A DNA stretch of 64,000 bases from Acetobacter farinalis (GCF_026240015.1 NZ_JAPIUX010000007.1:27260-91259), one strand, 5' to 3'; shown: positions 34,561-43,442, numbered from the stretch's first letter. Numbers and translations: made by a program. The notes: generated by a model not told the origin, from the letters alone.

Positions 34561-35463
34561 TCAGACGGTGTAGATATCCGCCACGTTGAACGTTTTTGCC
34601 ACATCCCATAACCGGGTCAGCAGCATGCTGCTGTTCGGCTGGGTCATCCGCACCAGCCCGACATCCGGTGAGGCACAGCCATTGATCCGCCGGATCTGAA
34701 GGCCGGAAGGGCCAATCCGCTCCGGCAACGCCGCAACAGGCAGAATACTGGCAAGGCGGCCGCCCAGCAGCTCCGCATGCAGAAGCTCCAGCGCATCTGT
34801 TTCCAACATCACGGTCGGGGTGACATCAGCCTCCCTGAACCCGGCATCCACCAGCTGGCGGCTCCGCATGTTCCGGCTGAGCAGGCAGAGAGGCAGGGCG
34901 GCAATATCCGCCCAGGAGCAGTACCGCCCCGCAGGCAGCGGGACAGAGGCCGCCGCCGCCAGCACATGCTGTTCCGGGTAGAGTATCTGCGCGTCAAACC
35001 CGCCTTCTTCTGGCAACTGGTCCAGATACATGATGCCCAGTTGCAGGTGATGCTCCCGCAGCAGGCGCAGGATCTCCGCGCTGGAATACACCTTCACCTC
35101 AACATGCAGGGCAGGAACAACACTCCGGAATGTTTCCAGCAGCAGGGGCACAATCTGTATGGCGGGCGGCATGACGCCAATGGAAAGCGAGCCCCCGGCA
35201 ATATCCTGCGCAAAGGCTGCTTCCTGCTTCAGGCCATCCAGAGCCGCCAGTGTCTGGCGCGCCCACAGCAGCACCCGCTTGCCCTCTTCCGTCAGGCCGT
35301 AAAAGCGCCGGTTCCGCTGGATGATGGTAATCCCCAGTTCGTTTTCAAGCTGCCTGACCCCGGCGGATAATGCGGGCTGGGAAACACCACAGCTCTCGGC
35401 GGCGCGGGAGAAATGGCGGTACCGGTCCAGCGCGATCAAATAAGTCAGTTGCCGCAGAAACAC
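34561..35463 (-). CDS. LysR-family transcriptional regulator
   Basis: The product is 300 residues beginning with GTG at 35463 (GAGG about 7 bases upstream). The winged helix is MFLRQLTYLIALDRYRHFSRAAESCGVSQPALSAGVRQLENELG. A periplasmic-binding-like co-inducer domain follows from about residue 90. It is sandwiched between a DUF4232-like protein (33 bases upstream) and the FUSC exporter (108 bases downstream), all on the minus strand. Control of the exporter is likely; the inducer is unknown. Confidence 0.92.
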   Translation of the reverse strand: MFLRQLTYLIALDRYRHFSRAAESCGVSQPALSAGVRQLENELGITIIQRNRRFYGLTEEGKRVLLWARQTLAALDGLKQEAAFAQDIAGGSLSIGVMPPAIQIVPLLLETFRSVVPALHVEVKVYSSAEILRLLREHHLQLGIMYLDQLPEEGGFDAQILYPEQHVLAAAASVPLPAGRYCSWADIAALPLCLLSRNMRSRQLVDAGFREADVTPTVMLETDALELLHAELLGGRLASILPVAALPERIGPSGLQIRRINGCASPDVGLVRMTQPNSSMLLTRLWDVAKTFNVADIYTV

Positions 35464-35496
35464 TGCATACCTCGCCTGATCTGGCCTCCAGGAGGC

Positions 35497-36435
35497 TCAC
35501 TGCGCATCCGTATGCGCCCCCAGCGCGCTCTGGTCAAAAACCAGAGCCGACCGGGCCGGAGCGCAGAACTGACCGTGAAATGCCGTGCGGAGGTCTCCTT
35601 CCCCGGCCTTCAGCACAAGCCAGGAAGGACGCACGCAATTATGGCTGTCATCATACACATCGCCTGAAACCCAGCGCAGGGTTGCCTCACGCACGGCTCC
35701 GGCGGGGAGTATCACCGGCACACTCTGCTGGCGGGGCAATGGCCCATGCGGGCCGGGCCTGCGGGCCGCAGCATACGCACGGCGTGCGACCGGCAGCGCA
35801 TGCCCCGCGGCATCTTCAAACCGGAGAGACAGCACGGGCGGCATGGCGCAGGCTTCAGGGCTGGTGTTCCGCAGGGTCAGCGCCGTGCCGGAGTGGGACA
35901 TGCCATTAAACGCCCCGTTCCTGTCATCCAGCGCCATGGCAAGCTGGCCCGGCTGGCAGGCGGAAACCTGCCTGTTTGAAACTGCTCCGACGAGCGGCGT
36001 TGCCTCGAATTTTTCTACAAATCCCGTTGCCGGATCGAGATGGCACGACCACTGGAAGGGTGTCCAGTTTATAGCGCTTCCGGCCTGCCGGAACTGCCCC
36101 CGCCCCTGAAGAAGCGCCGGGCTGACCAGAACCTGACTATCTGGCTTGCCATCCTGCAAAAAGAAGCGAGACCCGGCCCCCAGCCGCTCCAGCGGTTTAC
36201 GGGCCGCGCTCTGGCAGAGAAATGTTGTCATCTGCCAGACCAGACTCTGTTGCTGCACCGCTGCCCGGTCCTGCGGGTTCCGGATGGCGGCAATCTGGCG
36301 GTGCACTGCTTTCAGTTCCGCTTCAGAGGGCTGAACCGGCCCCTCCCCGGCCGCACATGCGGGAGAAGCAAGCAGGCAGCCCACAAGGCCCACCCACGCG
36401 AAACCGGCTTGGTAAAAGCTAGATAAACTGCGCAT
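35497..36435 (-). CDS. Secreted DUF4232-like protein
   Basis: The product is 312 residues with a signal peptide (SSFYQAGFAWVGLVGCLLASPACA). The N-terminal helical part (AELKAVHRQIAAIRNPQDRAAVQQQ) precedes a C-terminal beta domain. Its ALTLRNTSPEACAMPPVLSLRF resembles DUF4232 modules found in bacterial envelope proteins. The frame remains open upstream to 36570, but the signal peptide fixes the start at 36435. Function unknown. It is divergent from the PadR regulator with a shared 124-bp region that contains an inverted repeat. Confidence 0.65.
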   Translation of the reverse strand: MRSLSSFYQAGFAWVGLVGCLLASPACAAGEGPVQPSEAELKAVHRQIAAIRNPQDRAAVQQQSLVWQMTTFLCQSAARKPLERLGAGSRFFLQDGKPDSQVLVSPALLQGRGQFRQAGSAINWTPFQWSCHLDPATGFVEKFEATPLVGAVSNRQVSACQPGQLAMALDDRNGAFNGMSHSGTALTLRNTSPEACAMPPVLSLRFEDAAGHALPVARRAYAAARRPGPHGPLPRQQSVPVILPAGAVREATLRWVSGDVYDDSHNCVRPSWLVLKAGEGDLRTAFHGQFCAPARSALVFDQSALGAHTDAQ

Positions 36436-36530
36436 TTTCTTATGATGCGGGAGAGCCGGGAGCAGATCAAGCGCCTTCCCCCCAGAGGAGAGATGCGTCG
36501 CGCTCAACAGTTTGAAAATAGCTCTTGAAA

Positions 36531-36562
36531 CATATCTTAAAACATATATATCGTAAGATATG
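36531..36562. promoter_or_regulatory. Inverted repeat, candidate PadR operator
   Basis: CATATCTTA (36531-36539) and TAAGATATG (36554-36562) form a 9-bp inverted repeat with a 14-base AT-rich centre. The right arm ends exactly in the padR-type gene's start codon, so binding would block both transcription and translation initiation. Confidence 0.55.
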
Positions 36563-37204
36563 ATGAACACACATACAAACCACTTCTTCTCCCATCACTC
36601 TTTCCATGCGGCTGGCCCTCATGCCGGACGCCACGGCTCAGGCCGGGGCTTTGGTCGTGGGTTTGGGGATGGCTTCGGCCGTGGCCCTGGTGGAAGAGAT
36701 TTCCCCAAAGGGCGCAAACTCAGCTCGGAGGAGCTCCAGCTTGTTCTGCTCGCCCTGCTGGCTGAACAGCCAGCGCACGGCTATGAACTCATTCGTCTGC
36801 TGGAAGAAAAATCCGGCGGCTTTTACACACCCAGCCCCGGCATGGTCTACCCTGCCCTGACCTATCTGGAGGAAATTGGCCACGCCTCCGTCACGCAGGA
36901 AGGCAACCGCAAGCTCTACAGCCTGACTGACGAAGGGCAGGCCTTTCTGGAAAAAAACCGCGAACAGGCGGACCGTATTCTGGAAATACTGGCCCGGATT
37001 GGCAGCCGCATGAGCGAAGTGCGGGAAGCCTTCGCCGGGGTGGATGATGCCATGGACCCTAAAGCCGCCGATGCCCTGCATCAGGCCCGCCACGCGCTCA
37101 AACACGCCATGATGCGCAAGCGCGGCTGCCCGCCGGAAGAACTTCAGCGCATCATCCGTATTCTCAATGCTGCCGCTGAGGAAATTCTGAAAACGCCAGA
37201 CTGA
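36560..37204 (+). CDS. PadR-family regulator with His/Gly-rich N-terminus (YqjI-like)
   Basis: The product is 214 residues. The first 50 residues are rich in His, Gly and Arg (HHSFHAAGPHAGRHGSGRGFG), as in YqjI, the E. coli nickel/iron-responsive PadR protein. The winged helix runs from ELQLVLLALLAEQPAHGYELIRLLEEKSGGFYTPSPGMVYPAL, with the PadR hallmark HGYEL and TPSPGxVYP. A C-terminal dimerisation helix follows. Metal sensing is inferred from the N-terminus. The gene starts with two tandem ATGs. It lies opposite a secreted protein and converges on aqpZ. Confidence 0.85.
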   Translation: MMNTHTNHFFSHHSFHAAGPHAGRHGSGRGFGRGFGDGFGRGPGGRDFPKGRKLSSEELQLVLLALLAEQPAHGYELIRLLEEKSGGFYTPSPGMVYPALTYLEEIGHASVTQEGNRKLYSLTDEGQAFLEKNREQADRILEILARIGSRMSEVREAFAGVDDAMDPKAADALHQARHALKHAMMRKRGCPPEELQRIIRILNAAAEEILKTPD

Positions 37205-37217
37205 AGTCTGGCGTTTT
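37190..37217. terminator. Bidirectional terminator between padR-type gene and aqpZ
   Basis: A perfect 13-bp stem, AAAACGCCAGACT with AGTCTGGCGTTTT, overlaps the regulator's stop codon. The flanking A/T runs suit termination from both directions. Confidence 0.88.
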
Positions 37218-37238
37218 CCTGACCGGTTGAGGCGCGGA

Positions 37239-37940
37239 TTATTCCGCTGCCTCGCCGCGGGCTGCAAAAAAGAACTTCCACAGCACGCCGCCAATCACGC
37301 CGCCCAGCAGCGGTGCGGCCCAGAACAGCCACAACTGGCCCAGAGCATTCGTCTGCGCGAAAAACGCAACAGCGGTGGAGCGCGCCGGATTAACCGACGT
37401 ATTCGTAACCGGGATAGACACCAGATGAATAATGGTGAGCCCCAGCCCGATGGCAATAGGCGCAAAACCGGCAGGAGCTTCAGCAGATGTTGCCCCGAGA
37501 ATGATCAGCAGGAAAAATGCTGTCATCACCACTTCACACACTGCGGCAGCGGCAAGTCCGTAATGCCCCGGAGAACGATCTCCATAGCCATTCGCGGCAA
37601 ACCCGCCTGCAACAAAATCAGGCGCACCTGAAGCGATACCATACAGCACCGCTGCGGCCAGAGTGCCCCCAACCACCTGCGCCACCCAGTATGGCACCAG
37701 ATCCCGCCATGAAAAACGCCCGGCAACAGCCAGCCCCAGCGAAACAGCCGGATTGAAATGGCCGCCGGAAATGCCCCCTACGGCAAACGCCATGGTCAGC
37801 ACCGTCAGGCCGAACGCGAGAGCCACGCCGACAAAGCCAATCCCCGTCACAGGAAAGCCTGCCGCAAGCACGGCACTGCCGCACCCGCCCAGCACAAGCC
37901 AGAAGGTTCCAAACAGTTCTGCTGCAAGTTTACGCTGCAT
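37239..37940 (-). CDS. aqpZ: Aquaporin Z
   Basis: The product is 233 residues. Six spans and both NPA loops are visible: GHFNPAVSLG and SVNPARSTA. KLAAELFGTFWLVLGGCGSAVLAAGFP is the standard AqpZ N-terminus. It forms an inner-membrane water channel. The ATG at 37940 fits the family start; the longer frame to 37997 does not. Confidence 0.95.
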   Translation of the reverse strand: MQRKLAAELFGTFWLVLGGCGSAVLAAGFPVTGIGFVGVALAFGLTVLTMAFAVGGISGGHFNPAVSLGLAVAGRFSWRDLVPYWVAQVVGGTLAAAVLYGIASGAPDFVAGGFAANGYGDRSPGHYGLAAAAVCEVVMTAFFLLIILGATSAEAPAGFAPIAIGLGLTIIHLVSIPVTNTSVNPARSTAVAFFAQTNALGQLWLFWAAPLLGGVIGGVLWKFFFAARGEAAE

Positions 37941-38246
37941 TTTATGCTCCACAATAAAGTGAGCATTACCGGTATAAAGTTCTTTCTGAAGCAGCAATCA
38001 TAACAGGAAATAATAACGAAATAAAATGGATTAATAACGAATTCTGCAATATTCTATAAATTTATACATGAGTTTATGACATTTTTATTCTTTCAGAATT
38101 TCGTCACAAGACGGAAATACCCCCTGCAACACTCTTCACCACACCTCCCAAAACGCCCCTTTCCTCCCTCTGGAACAGGGCTTCCACCCATGGCACGATG
38201 CCCCTTCTCTGGCGGCAACTCCCCGGTCCGTCGCCAGCATCTTGGG
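37941..38246. other. Intergenic region left of the insertion sequence
   Basis: The first 150 bases are AT-rich and carry the aqpZ promoter region. No gene is supported. The IS target site lies at the right end. Confidence 0.5.
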
Positions 38247-38255
38247 TGACAGACA
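38247..38255. repeat. Target-site duplication, left copy
   Basis: TGACAGACA directly precedes the left IS end and is repeated exactly at 39308-39316. Confidence 0.93.
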
Positions 38256-39307
38256 GGCTTTGTTGCGCAATACCGACCAAGGATTCCCTGTTTGAGTTCA
38301 GTCTGTTAGCTGGGTATGATGAGCAAGCCAAAACCCACGCGCTACCGAACGACGAACTGGTCCTCCTACAACGCAGCGCTGAAGAAGCGTGGGTCTCTGA
38401 CGGTGTGGTTTGACCCGTCGATGACTTGGGAGGGTCTTCCGACGGGACGCCGTGGCCGTCAGCCGGGTTACAGCGATGCTGCGATCCAGACCTGTCTGAC
38501 GCTGAAGGTTCTCTTCGGTTTTGCGCTGCGACAGACGACAGGTTTTGTTGAAAGTCTTCTGCGCCTGGTCGGATTTGCGTGGTCTGTGCCGGATTTCAGC
38601 ACGCTGAGCCGTCGGCAGAAATCCCTGAGGGTCGATATCCCGTATCGCGGCTCAGACGGCCCGCTGCACCTTCTGATCGACAGCACCGGGATCAAGGTCG
38701 AAGGAGAAGGTGAATGGCACACCCGCAAACACGGGGCGTCAAAGCACAGGATCTGGCGCAAACTCCATATCGGGATCGATGAAGGCTCTATGGAAATCAG
38801 GGCCGTGGAAATGACGGGAAACGAGATCGGTGATGCTCCGGTTCTGCCGGTGCTTCTGGAGCAGATCCCCGATGAAGAAGACATCGCCAGCGTCACGGCT
38901 GATGGCGCCTATGACACGAGGATATCCCATGAAACCATTGCCAGCCGCGGTGCCCAGGCAGTCATACCTCCTCGAAAAAACGCAAGGCCATGGCGTCCCA
39001 CATCGGCAGGAGCTATCGCCCGAAACGAAACTCTGCGGACCTGCAGGCATCTCGGACGGGCTATTTGGAGACGGTGGAGCGGTTATCATCGACGAAGCCG
39101 CGTCGAGACAAAGATGCACTGTATCAAACTGCTGGGGCAGCGTCTGACAGCGCGCGATTTCGACCGCCAGATCACCGAAGTTCATATCCGTGTTGCTATC
39201 CTTAACAGGTTCACAGCACTCGGAATCCCTCTCACTCGTGCAGTCGCGTAACGGAAAACTCTATAACGGATTCGTCTCGCCGATAGACTGAATTATGCAA
39301 CAGAGCC
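38256..39307 (+). mobile_element. Complete IS5-family (IS903-group) insertion sequence, 1052 bp
   Basis: The ends are inverted repeats beginning GGCTTTGTTGCGCAAT (left) and, on the opposite strand, GGCTCTGTTGCATAAT (right); 13 of 16 positions match. A perfect 9-bp target duplication flanks it, as is usual for IS903-type transposition. One intact transposase gene fills the element. The exact flanking duplication indicates a recent insertion. Confidence 0.93.
38316..39251 (+). CDS. IS5-family transposase (IS903 group)
   Basis: The product is an uninterrupted 311-residue DDE transposase. LLIDSTGIKVEGEGEWHTRKHGASKHRIWRKLHIGID contains the first catalytic Asp and the group's RKHG...RRVWRKLH-like block. 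The second Asp is in VTADGAYDT, and the catalytic Glu is in RSRVETKMHCIKLLG of the Y/R...E region. The length matches IS903 transposase (about 307). ATG 38319 is an alternative start. It has no frameshift, so the element is probably active. Confidence 0.94.
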   Translation: MMSKPKPTRYRTTNWSSYNAALKKRGSLTVWFDPSMTWEGLPTGRRGRQPGYSDAAIQTCLTLKVLFGFALRQTTGFVESLLRLVGFAWSVPDFSTLSRRQKSLRVDIPYRGSDGPLHLLIDSTGIKVEGEGEWHTRKHGASKHRIWRKLHIGIDEGSMEIRAVEMTGNEIGDAPVLPVLLEQIPDEEDIASVTADGAYDTRISHETIASRGAQAVIPPRKNARPWRPTSAGAIARNETLRTCRHLGRAIWRRWSGYHRRSRVETKMHCIKLLGQRLTARDFDRQITEVHIRVAILNRFTALGIPLTRAVA

Positions 39308-39316
39308 TGACAGACA
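39308..39316. repeat. Target-site duplication, right copy
   Basis: TGACAGACA follows the right IS end and is identical to 38247-38255. It lies 28 bases before the start of the SelT/SelW-like gene. Confidence 0.93.
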
Positions 39317-39344
39317 TTGAATAACAGGATTGGACGACAGGCGC

Positions 39345-39626
39345 ATGACACACGCAAAACCCTGCATCACCATCCATTACTGCACGCAATGCAACTGGCT
39401 TTTACGCGCTGCATGGATGGCGCAGGAGCTGCTGTCCACCTTTGGTGAAACCGTGGGCGGCGTGACACTCGCACCCGATACCGGAGGACGGTTTGAAATC
39501 CGTGTGGACGATCACGTGATCTGGGAACGCAAGCAGGACGGCGGTTTTCCCGGCCCGAAAGAGCTGAAACAGAGAGTGCGGGACATCATCTCCCCACATC
39601 AGGACCTGGGCCACATCGACCGTTAA
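39345..39626 (+). CDS. SelT/SelW/SelH (Rdx) family protein
   Basis: The product is a 93-residue thioredoxin-like protein. IHYCTQCNWLLRAAWMAQELL contains the redox CxxC, with Cys where selenoprotein W has Sec, and FEIRVDDHVIWERKQDGGFPGPKELKQRVRD is the family C-terminal half. The role of the bacterial members is poorly known; redox activity is inferred. The ATG at 39345 is used. The IS insertion sits 28 bases upstream, so the native promoter is probably separated from the gene or replaced by one in the IS. Confidence 0.88.
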   Translation: MTHAKPCITIHYCTQCNWLLRAAWMAQELLSTFGETVGGVTLAPDTGGRFEIRVDDHVIWERKQDGGFPGPKELKQRVRDIISPHQDLGHIDR

Positions 39627-39642
39627 CGCGCAGCCTACGCGC

Positions 39643-39662
39643 AAGCCCGAAAAGGCGGGCTT
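39643..39662. terminator. Bidirectional terminator hairpin
   Basis: AAGCCCG pairs with CGGGCTT around AAAAGG between the convergent SelT-like and nuclease genes. It overlaps the nuclease stop codon. Confidence 0.6.
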
Positions 39663-40537
39663 TACGGCACCAGAGAGTTCAGCAGAGCCTTCAAGGCTTT
39701 CCGGGCCGCCTTGGTGCCCCACTCCTTGAGCAGTTTCTGCGTCCGGTTGCCCTGCCTGGCCAGCGCATACGGGCTTTCCCGAATAGGCGGCATGCCTGCC
39801 ACATGGTCTTTCAGGGAGGCTGGAAGTGCTGGAAACGGATCAATATTCACCAGCCTGATCAGCATGGCCACACTGGTGATCCGGCAGGATGGCTGTGCCG
39901 TGTTCAGGCAGACATAAGCCCCCGTGCCATTGGCTGCCGGGTCATACACCGCTTTCCATGTCACGGTCGGGACGGGAATATGCCGGGGGCCTATGGTTCT
40001 GAACTGGAACTGATCCGGGTCATACCCCGGCCCGGTCACCACAAAAATCTCCCCTTCAGCCCGCGCCCATCCGCGCACGGCACTTTCCACCCCTTCCCAC
40101 GGGCCACGGTTCAGTTCCGGCGTTTGCGGCACAATGTTTGAGAGCAGAAAACTCTGCACCTGCGCCGCATTCCCGGCGGCATCCCCGCTGGGTGTCATGT
40201 GTCCACGGTCATAATGAGAGCGGGCATAATCGGTGGAGAGCGCCTGCATTGTGGCGGGCAGACGCGTGTCCGGCTGAAAGCTGCCATGCCGCTGCATCGT
40301 ATCCGCTATTTCCAGATTTTCTTCCGTCAGATCCTCAGCGGACCACAACGGTCCGCGCGTCTGCTCGGAAGCCAGCACGGCGTATTGATCATTACACAGC
40401 ATAACCGTTCCGCTTCGCGCGGTATCAGACAAAACCGCAGGCGGAACACCATGTGCAAACAGGTTCGGACAGGTTTCGGCCATGGCGCCCGGAGAAAGGC
40501 ACACCAGCGCCGCGAAACCAAAAAAAACTCTCAGCAC
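39662..40537 (-). CDS. Secreted DNA/RNA non-specific endonuclease (NucA family)
   Basis: The product is 291 residues beginning with GTG at 40537, with AGGAG upstream. The signal peptide ends at GAMA. The beta-beta-alpha-metal nuclease core is visible as SHYDRGHMTPSGDAAGNAAQVQSFLLSNIVPQTPELNRGPW, where His of DRGHM is catalytic and Asn in the following helix binds Mg. It should act in the periplasm or outside. It starts 7 bases after the stop of a DEDDh exonuclease gene, so the two are co-transcribed. Confidence 0.92.
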   Translation of the reverse strand: MLRVFFGFAALVCLSPGAMAETCPNLFAHGVPPAVLSDTARSGTVMLCNDQYAVLASEQTRGPLWSAEDLTEENLEIADTMQRHGSFQPDTRLPATMQALSTDYARSHYDRGHMTPSGDAAGNAAQVQSFLLSNIVPQTPELNRGPWEGVESAVRGWARAEGEIFVVTGPGYDPDQFQFRTIGPRHIPVPTVTWKAVYDPAANGTGAYVCLNTAQPSCRITSVAMLIRLVNIDPFPALPASLKDHVAGMPPIRESPYALARQGNRTQKLLKEWGTKAARKALKALLNSLVP

Positions 40538-40544
40538 AGCGCTC

Positions 40545-41426
40545 CTAAACCCGGCTTGTAAACCGGTCTGTCGCCTTCAGGGCGCTGACAGTCAGGGCCA
40601 CATCACGCCGGTAGATCTCTTCACGCAGGAATGCTTCTTCTTCCGCCTGTTTTTCCGGAGGAACGTCGATAAACCAGGCTTTTGGCCGCCCATCCATCCC
40701 GTCATTCCAGCGATACCCACGAGCCTTCAGCACATCCTTGCTTTCAAACGGGGCTTGTGTGGCCCAGATACGCACCCACACCGAACGGGCACGCTCAAGA
40801 AGGCAGGCAAGAGCTGTGCGCCCTTCCGGAAAGCCGCCGCACCCCAGCAGGGCCAGGCTTGCCAGACAATCATCCGTAGCGCGGTGTCCATCAAAAAAGA
40901 ACCCGGCCTGCGTGGCAAGATAGCCAAGTTTCCGGCTTTCAAATCCCGCATCCGCCCAAGGGACGTCCGCCATGGAGCACGCCCATGGCTTTTCCGCAAA
41001 AGCCGTACAGAATGCTTCAATAAACGGGCGATCAAATGCCGCATTATGCGCAATCACCAGAGAAGCCTCCGCGGCGAAAGCCGCCACCTCCTCTGGTGTA
41101 ATACTGTGCCCGGCCAGCATTTCCTGCGTCAGGCCGGTCAGTTCCGTCACGCGCGGAGGCACCGGAACGGAAGGCTCCCGCAGGCGGCTGAACGCGGGCA
41201 GCACACCCAGCATCGCGCCGTCCAGCGTGAAGGCAAACGGCACCATACCGATTTCAATAATTTCATCCACGCTGGCATCAAGCCCCGTGGTTTCAAGGTC
41301 TACAAACAAGCCAAGCCGCACCCTGCGGCCTTCCGGCAGAGCCTCCAGCCACTGAGGGCGCAGGCGGCGGAGCACACGATAATCGCCCGAACGCTCCAGC
41401 GTTCCGGCAAGATCTTCCAGAGACAT
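40545..41426 (-). CDS. 3'-5' exonuclease, DnaQ-like DEDDh family
   Basis: The product is 293 residues from the ATG at 41426, with GGGGAGGG about 10 bases upstream. The frame is open a further 33 codons, but with no site. ExoI is LFVDLETTGLDASVDEIIEIG (DxE), ExoII is VIAHNAAFDRPFIEAF, and ExoIII is HRATDDCLASLALL with the His and Asp. After the catalytic domain a C-terminal part (about residues 215-290) contains WATQAPFESKDVLKARGYRWN, seen in some proofreading-like exonucleases of alphaproteobacteria. It overlaps in operon with a secreted endonuclease. Confidence 0.88.
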   Translation of the reverse strand: MSLEDLAGTLERSGDYRVLRRLRPQWLEALPEGRRVRLGLFVDLETTGLDASVDEIIEIGMVPFAFTLDGAMLGVLPAFSRLREPSVPVPPRVTELTGLTQEMLAGHSITPEEVAAFAAEASLVIAHNAAFDRPFIEAFCTAFAEKPWACSMADVPWADAGFESRKLGYLATQAGFFFDGHRATDDCLASLALLGCGGFPEGRTALACLLERARSVWVRIWATQAPFESKDVLKARGYRWNDGMDGRPKAWFIDVPPEKQAEEEAFLREEIYRRDVALTVSALKATDRFTSRV

Positions 41427-41630
41427 CTCAGCCAGCCCTCCCCGCAGACCAGCACTGTGATGCCTGCTGGTGGGGAAACGTGAGAACACTCGGGACAGAA
41501 AGAGGCATGTCAACCATGCGCGCAATCTAGGGAGCAGAAGGGGGCGAGGCCAGAAAATTTTTTCTGCCCCGGCAGGATATAACCCCGTGCCGGACCAGAA
41601 AATCGAAGCCAGAAGGCAGTATGGCCCTGC

Positions 41631-43442
41631 TCAGGATGCCTTGACTTTGGCAATCCAGCGCTGAACCAGATCAGACATCAGGTCCAGCGGCATGGCGCCA
41701 TTGCCCAGAATGACATCATGAAACGCCTTGATATCAAACTTGCTGCCAAGTTCGGTTTTCGCCTGTTCGCGGAGCTTCAGAATGGTCTGCTGGCCCAGCA
41801 TGTAGCCCAGCGCCTGCCCCGGCCAGGCAACATACCGGTCTGTTTCCGCCTGCATGTCCGGCTCACTGGTGGGCGGATGCGCGTGGAAGAAATCGCTCAT
41901 CTGCTGGCGTGTCCAGTGCTTGTAATGCACGCCGGTATCCAGAACCAGACGGTCCGCCCGCAGCAAGGCCCCATTCAGGCGACCATAATCGCTGTAGAGA
42001 TCCTGATAAAACCCCAGTTCTTTCCCCAGACCTTCCGCATACAGCGCCCATCCTTCCACGTAGGAATTATACGCACCCTGCTGGCGGAACGCTGGCAAGG
42101 GCATGTCCTGCGCCAGAGAAATCTGGAAATGGTGGCCCGGCACGCCTTCGTGATAGGCTGTATCTTCAATCGTATACAGGTCACGTTTCGCATAATCACC
42201 CGTATTGACGAACACAATACCCGGACGAGAACCATCCGGTGTGCCCTGATGATACTCCGCGCCGGGTGCATCGGTCTCGCGGTATGCCTCGACAGACCGT
42301 ACTTCCAGCTTTGTCTTGGGAATTTTGTTGAAGATACGCGGCAATGCCGGCCACATCTGGGCGATATCTGCACGATATTTCTCCAGAATCTGCTCCCGGG
42401 ACGTGGCGTAGAGCTTCGGGTCATGCTCTACAGAAGCACGCAGGGCTGCCAGATCTGCAAAACCCAGCTTGTGCGCAATCTCCGTCATCTGCCCTTCAAT
42501 CAGACTGACCTGCTTCAGGCCAAGCTGATGAATCTCTTCCGGGGTCATGGAGCTGGTTGTCTGCGCCCGGATATCATACCGGTAGAGGGCATCTCCGTTT
42601 GGCAGGGACCACACACCTTCATGCACGCGGCCATGCGGGGCATAGTCTGTTTTCACAAACTGCGCGAACTGCACAAACGCCGGACGAACTTCCGTATCCA
42701 CCGCCTTCAGGATTTCCTGCCGCAGCCGCACCTGCTGCGCGTGCGAAATCCCTTTGGGAAAGTGTTCCACCGGCTGGCCGAAAACATTCCTGATCCCGGC
42801 CGGTTCCGCAACCTGCTGCAACTGCGTAACCACTTTTTTAAGCAGATAGCGCGGCGGCACCAGCCCATCCTTCATGCCCTGCTGCGCCAGCGCTTTCAGC
42901 TGTGCCAGCACCGCAGGCAGGGCATGCAGCCGGTCCAGATAATCCTGATACTGCGCAGCCGTATCAAACGGAATGGACGAGACAAAGCCGGGCAGCATCA
43001 GCTGCACACCCTGCACCTGATCAATCGGCATTTCATAGGTTTTGAGTCTGATCCCTTCCAGCTTGTCCTGAAGCTGGCGGATCATCATCGCGCGGCTGAT
43101 CTGCTCCTGCTCATTCAGTGCTGCGGGATCAACCGCTTCAAAACGCTTGAGGAACCATGCTGTGGTCACCTTATCTCGCGCGATCTGTTCGGGAGAATAA
43201 TCGGTCCAGAGTTTATTGTACCGGTAATCCCCAATGGTTGTGGCAAGCTCGGGCGCGTTCCGAAGCTGATACTGCCACTCCTCATCCAGAAGGGCCGCAA
43301 ACGCAGCGTTCCCCGCCACGGAAGCTGATTGCTTCTGCGCCCCCACGCCTGAACCGGAAGCCGCCAGCGCCGTGCCGCCAGCCAGCACGCTGGCCAGTGT
43401 CAGAGCTGCCAGACTGTATGCCAGCTTATATTTTGGAACCAC
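41631..43442 (-). CDS. DUF885 family zinc metallopeptidase-like protein, exported
   Basis: The product is about 603 residues starting at GTG 43442, fixed by GGAGGA 8 bases upstream. Upstream in-frame codons are not used. The signal peptide is KLAYSLAALTLASVLAGGTALAA. The DUF885 domain carries the HExxH-type motif in DTAYHEGVPGHHFQISLAQD, with a following Glu-containing helix (YVEGWALYAEGLGKELG) that supplies the third ligand. Periplasmic location is predicted. Peptidase activity is likely, but the substrate is unknown. Confidence 0.87.
   Translation of the reverse strand: MVPKYKLAYSLAALTLASVLAGGTALAASGSGVGAQKQSASVAGNAAFAALLDEEWQYQLRNAPELATTIGDYRYNKLWTDYSPEQIARDKVTTAWFLKRFEAVDPAALNEQEQISRAMMIRQLQDKLEGIRLKTYEMPIDQVQGVQLMLPGFVSSIPFDTAAQYQDYLDRLHALPAVLAQLKALAQQGMKDGLVPPRYLLKKVVTQLQQVAEPAGIRNVFGQPVEHFPKGISHAQQVRLRQEILKAVDTEVRPAFVQFAQFVKTDYAPHGRVHEGVWSLPNGDALYRYDIRAQTTSSMTPEEIHQLGLKQVSLIEGQMTEIAHKLGFADLAALRASVEHDPKLYATSREQILEKYRADIAQMWPALPRIFNKIPKTKLEVRSVEAYRETDAPGAEYHQGTPDGSRPGIVFVNTGDYAKRDLYTIEDTAYHEGVPGHHFQISLAQDMPLPAFRQQGAYNSYVEGWALYAEGLGKELGFYQDLYSDYGRLNGALLRADRLVLDTGVHYKHWTRQQMSDFFHAHPPTSEPDMQAETDRYVAWPGQALGYMLGQQTILKLREQAKTELGSKFDIKAFHDVILGNGAMPLDLMSDLVQRWIAKVKAS

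Noticed and set aside
41718..43328. 536-codon plus-strand open frame opposite the DUF885 gene
   Set aside because: The composition is that of a reverse-strand shadow. The minus strand has GGAGGA, a signal peptide and HEGVPGHH.
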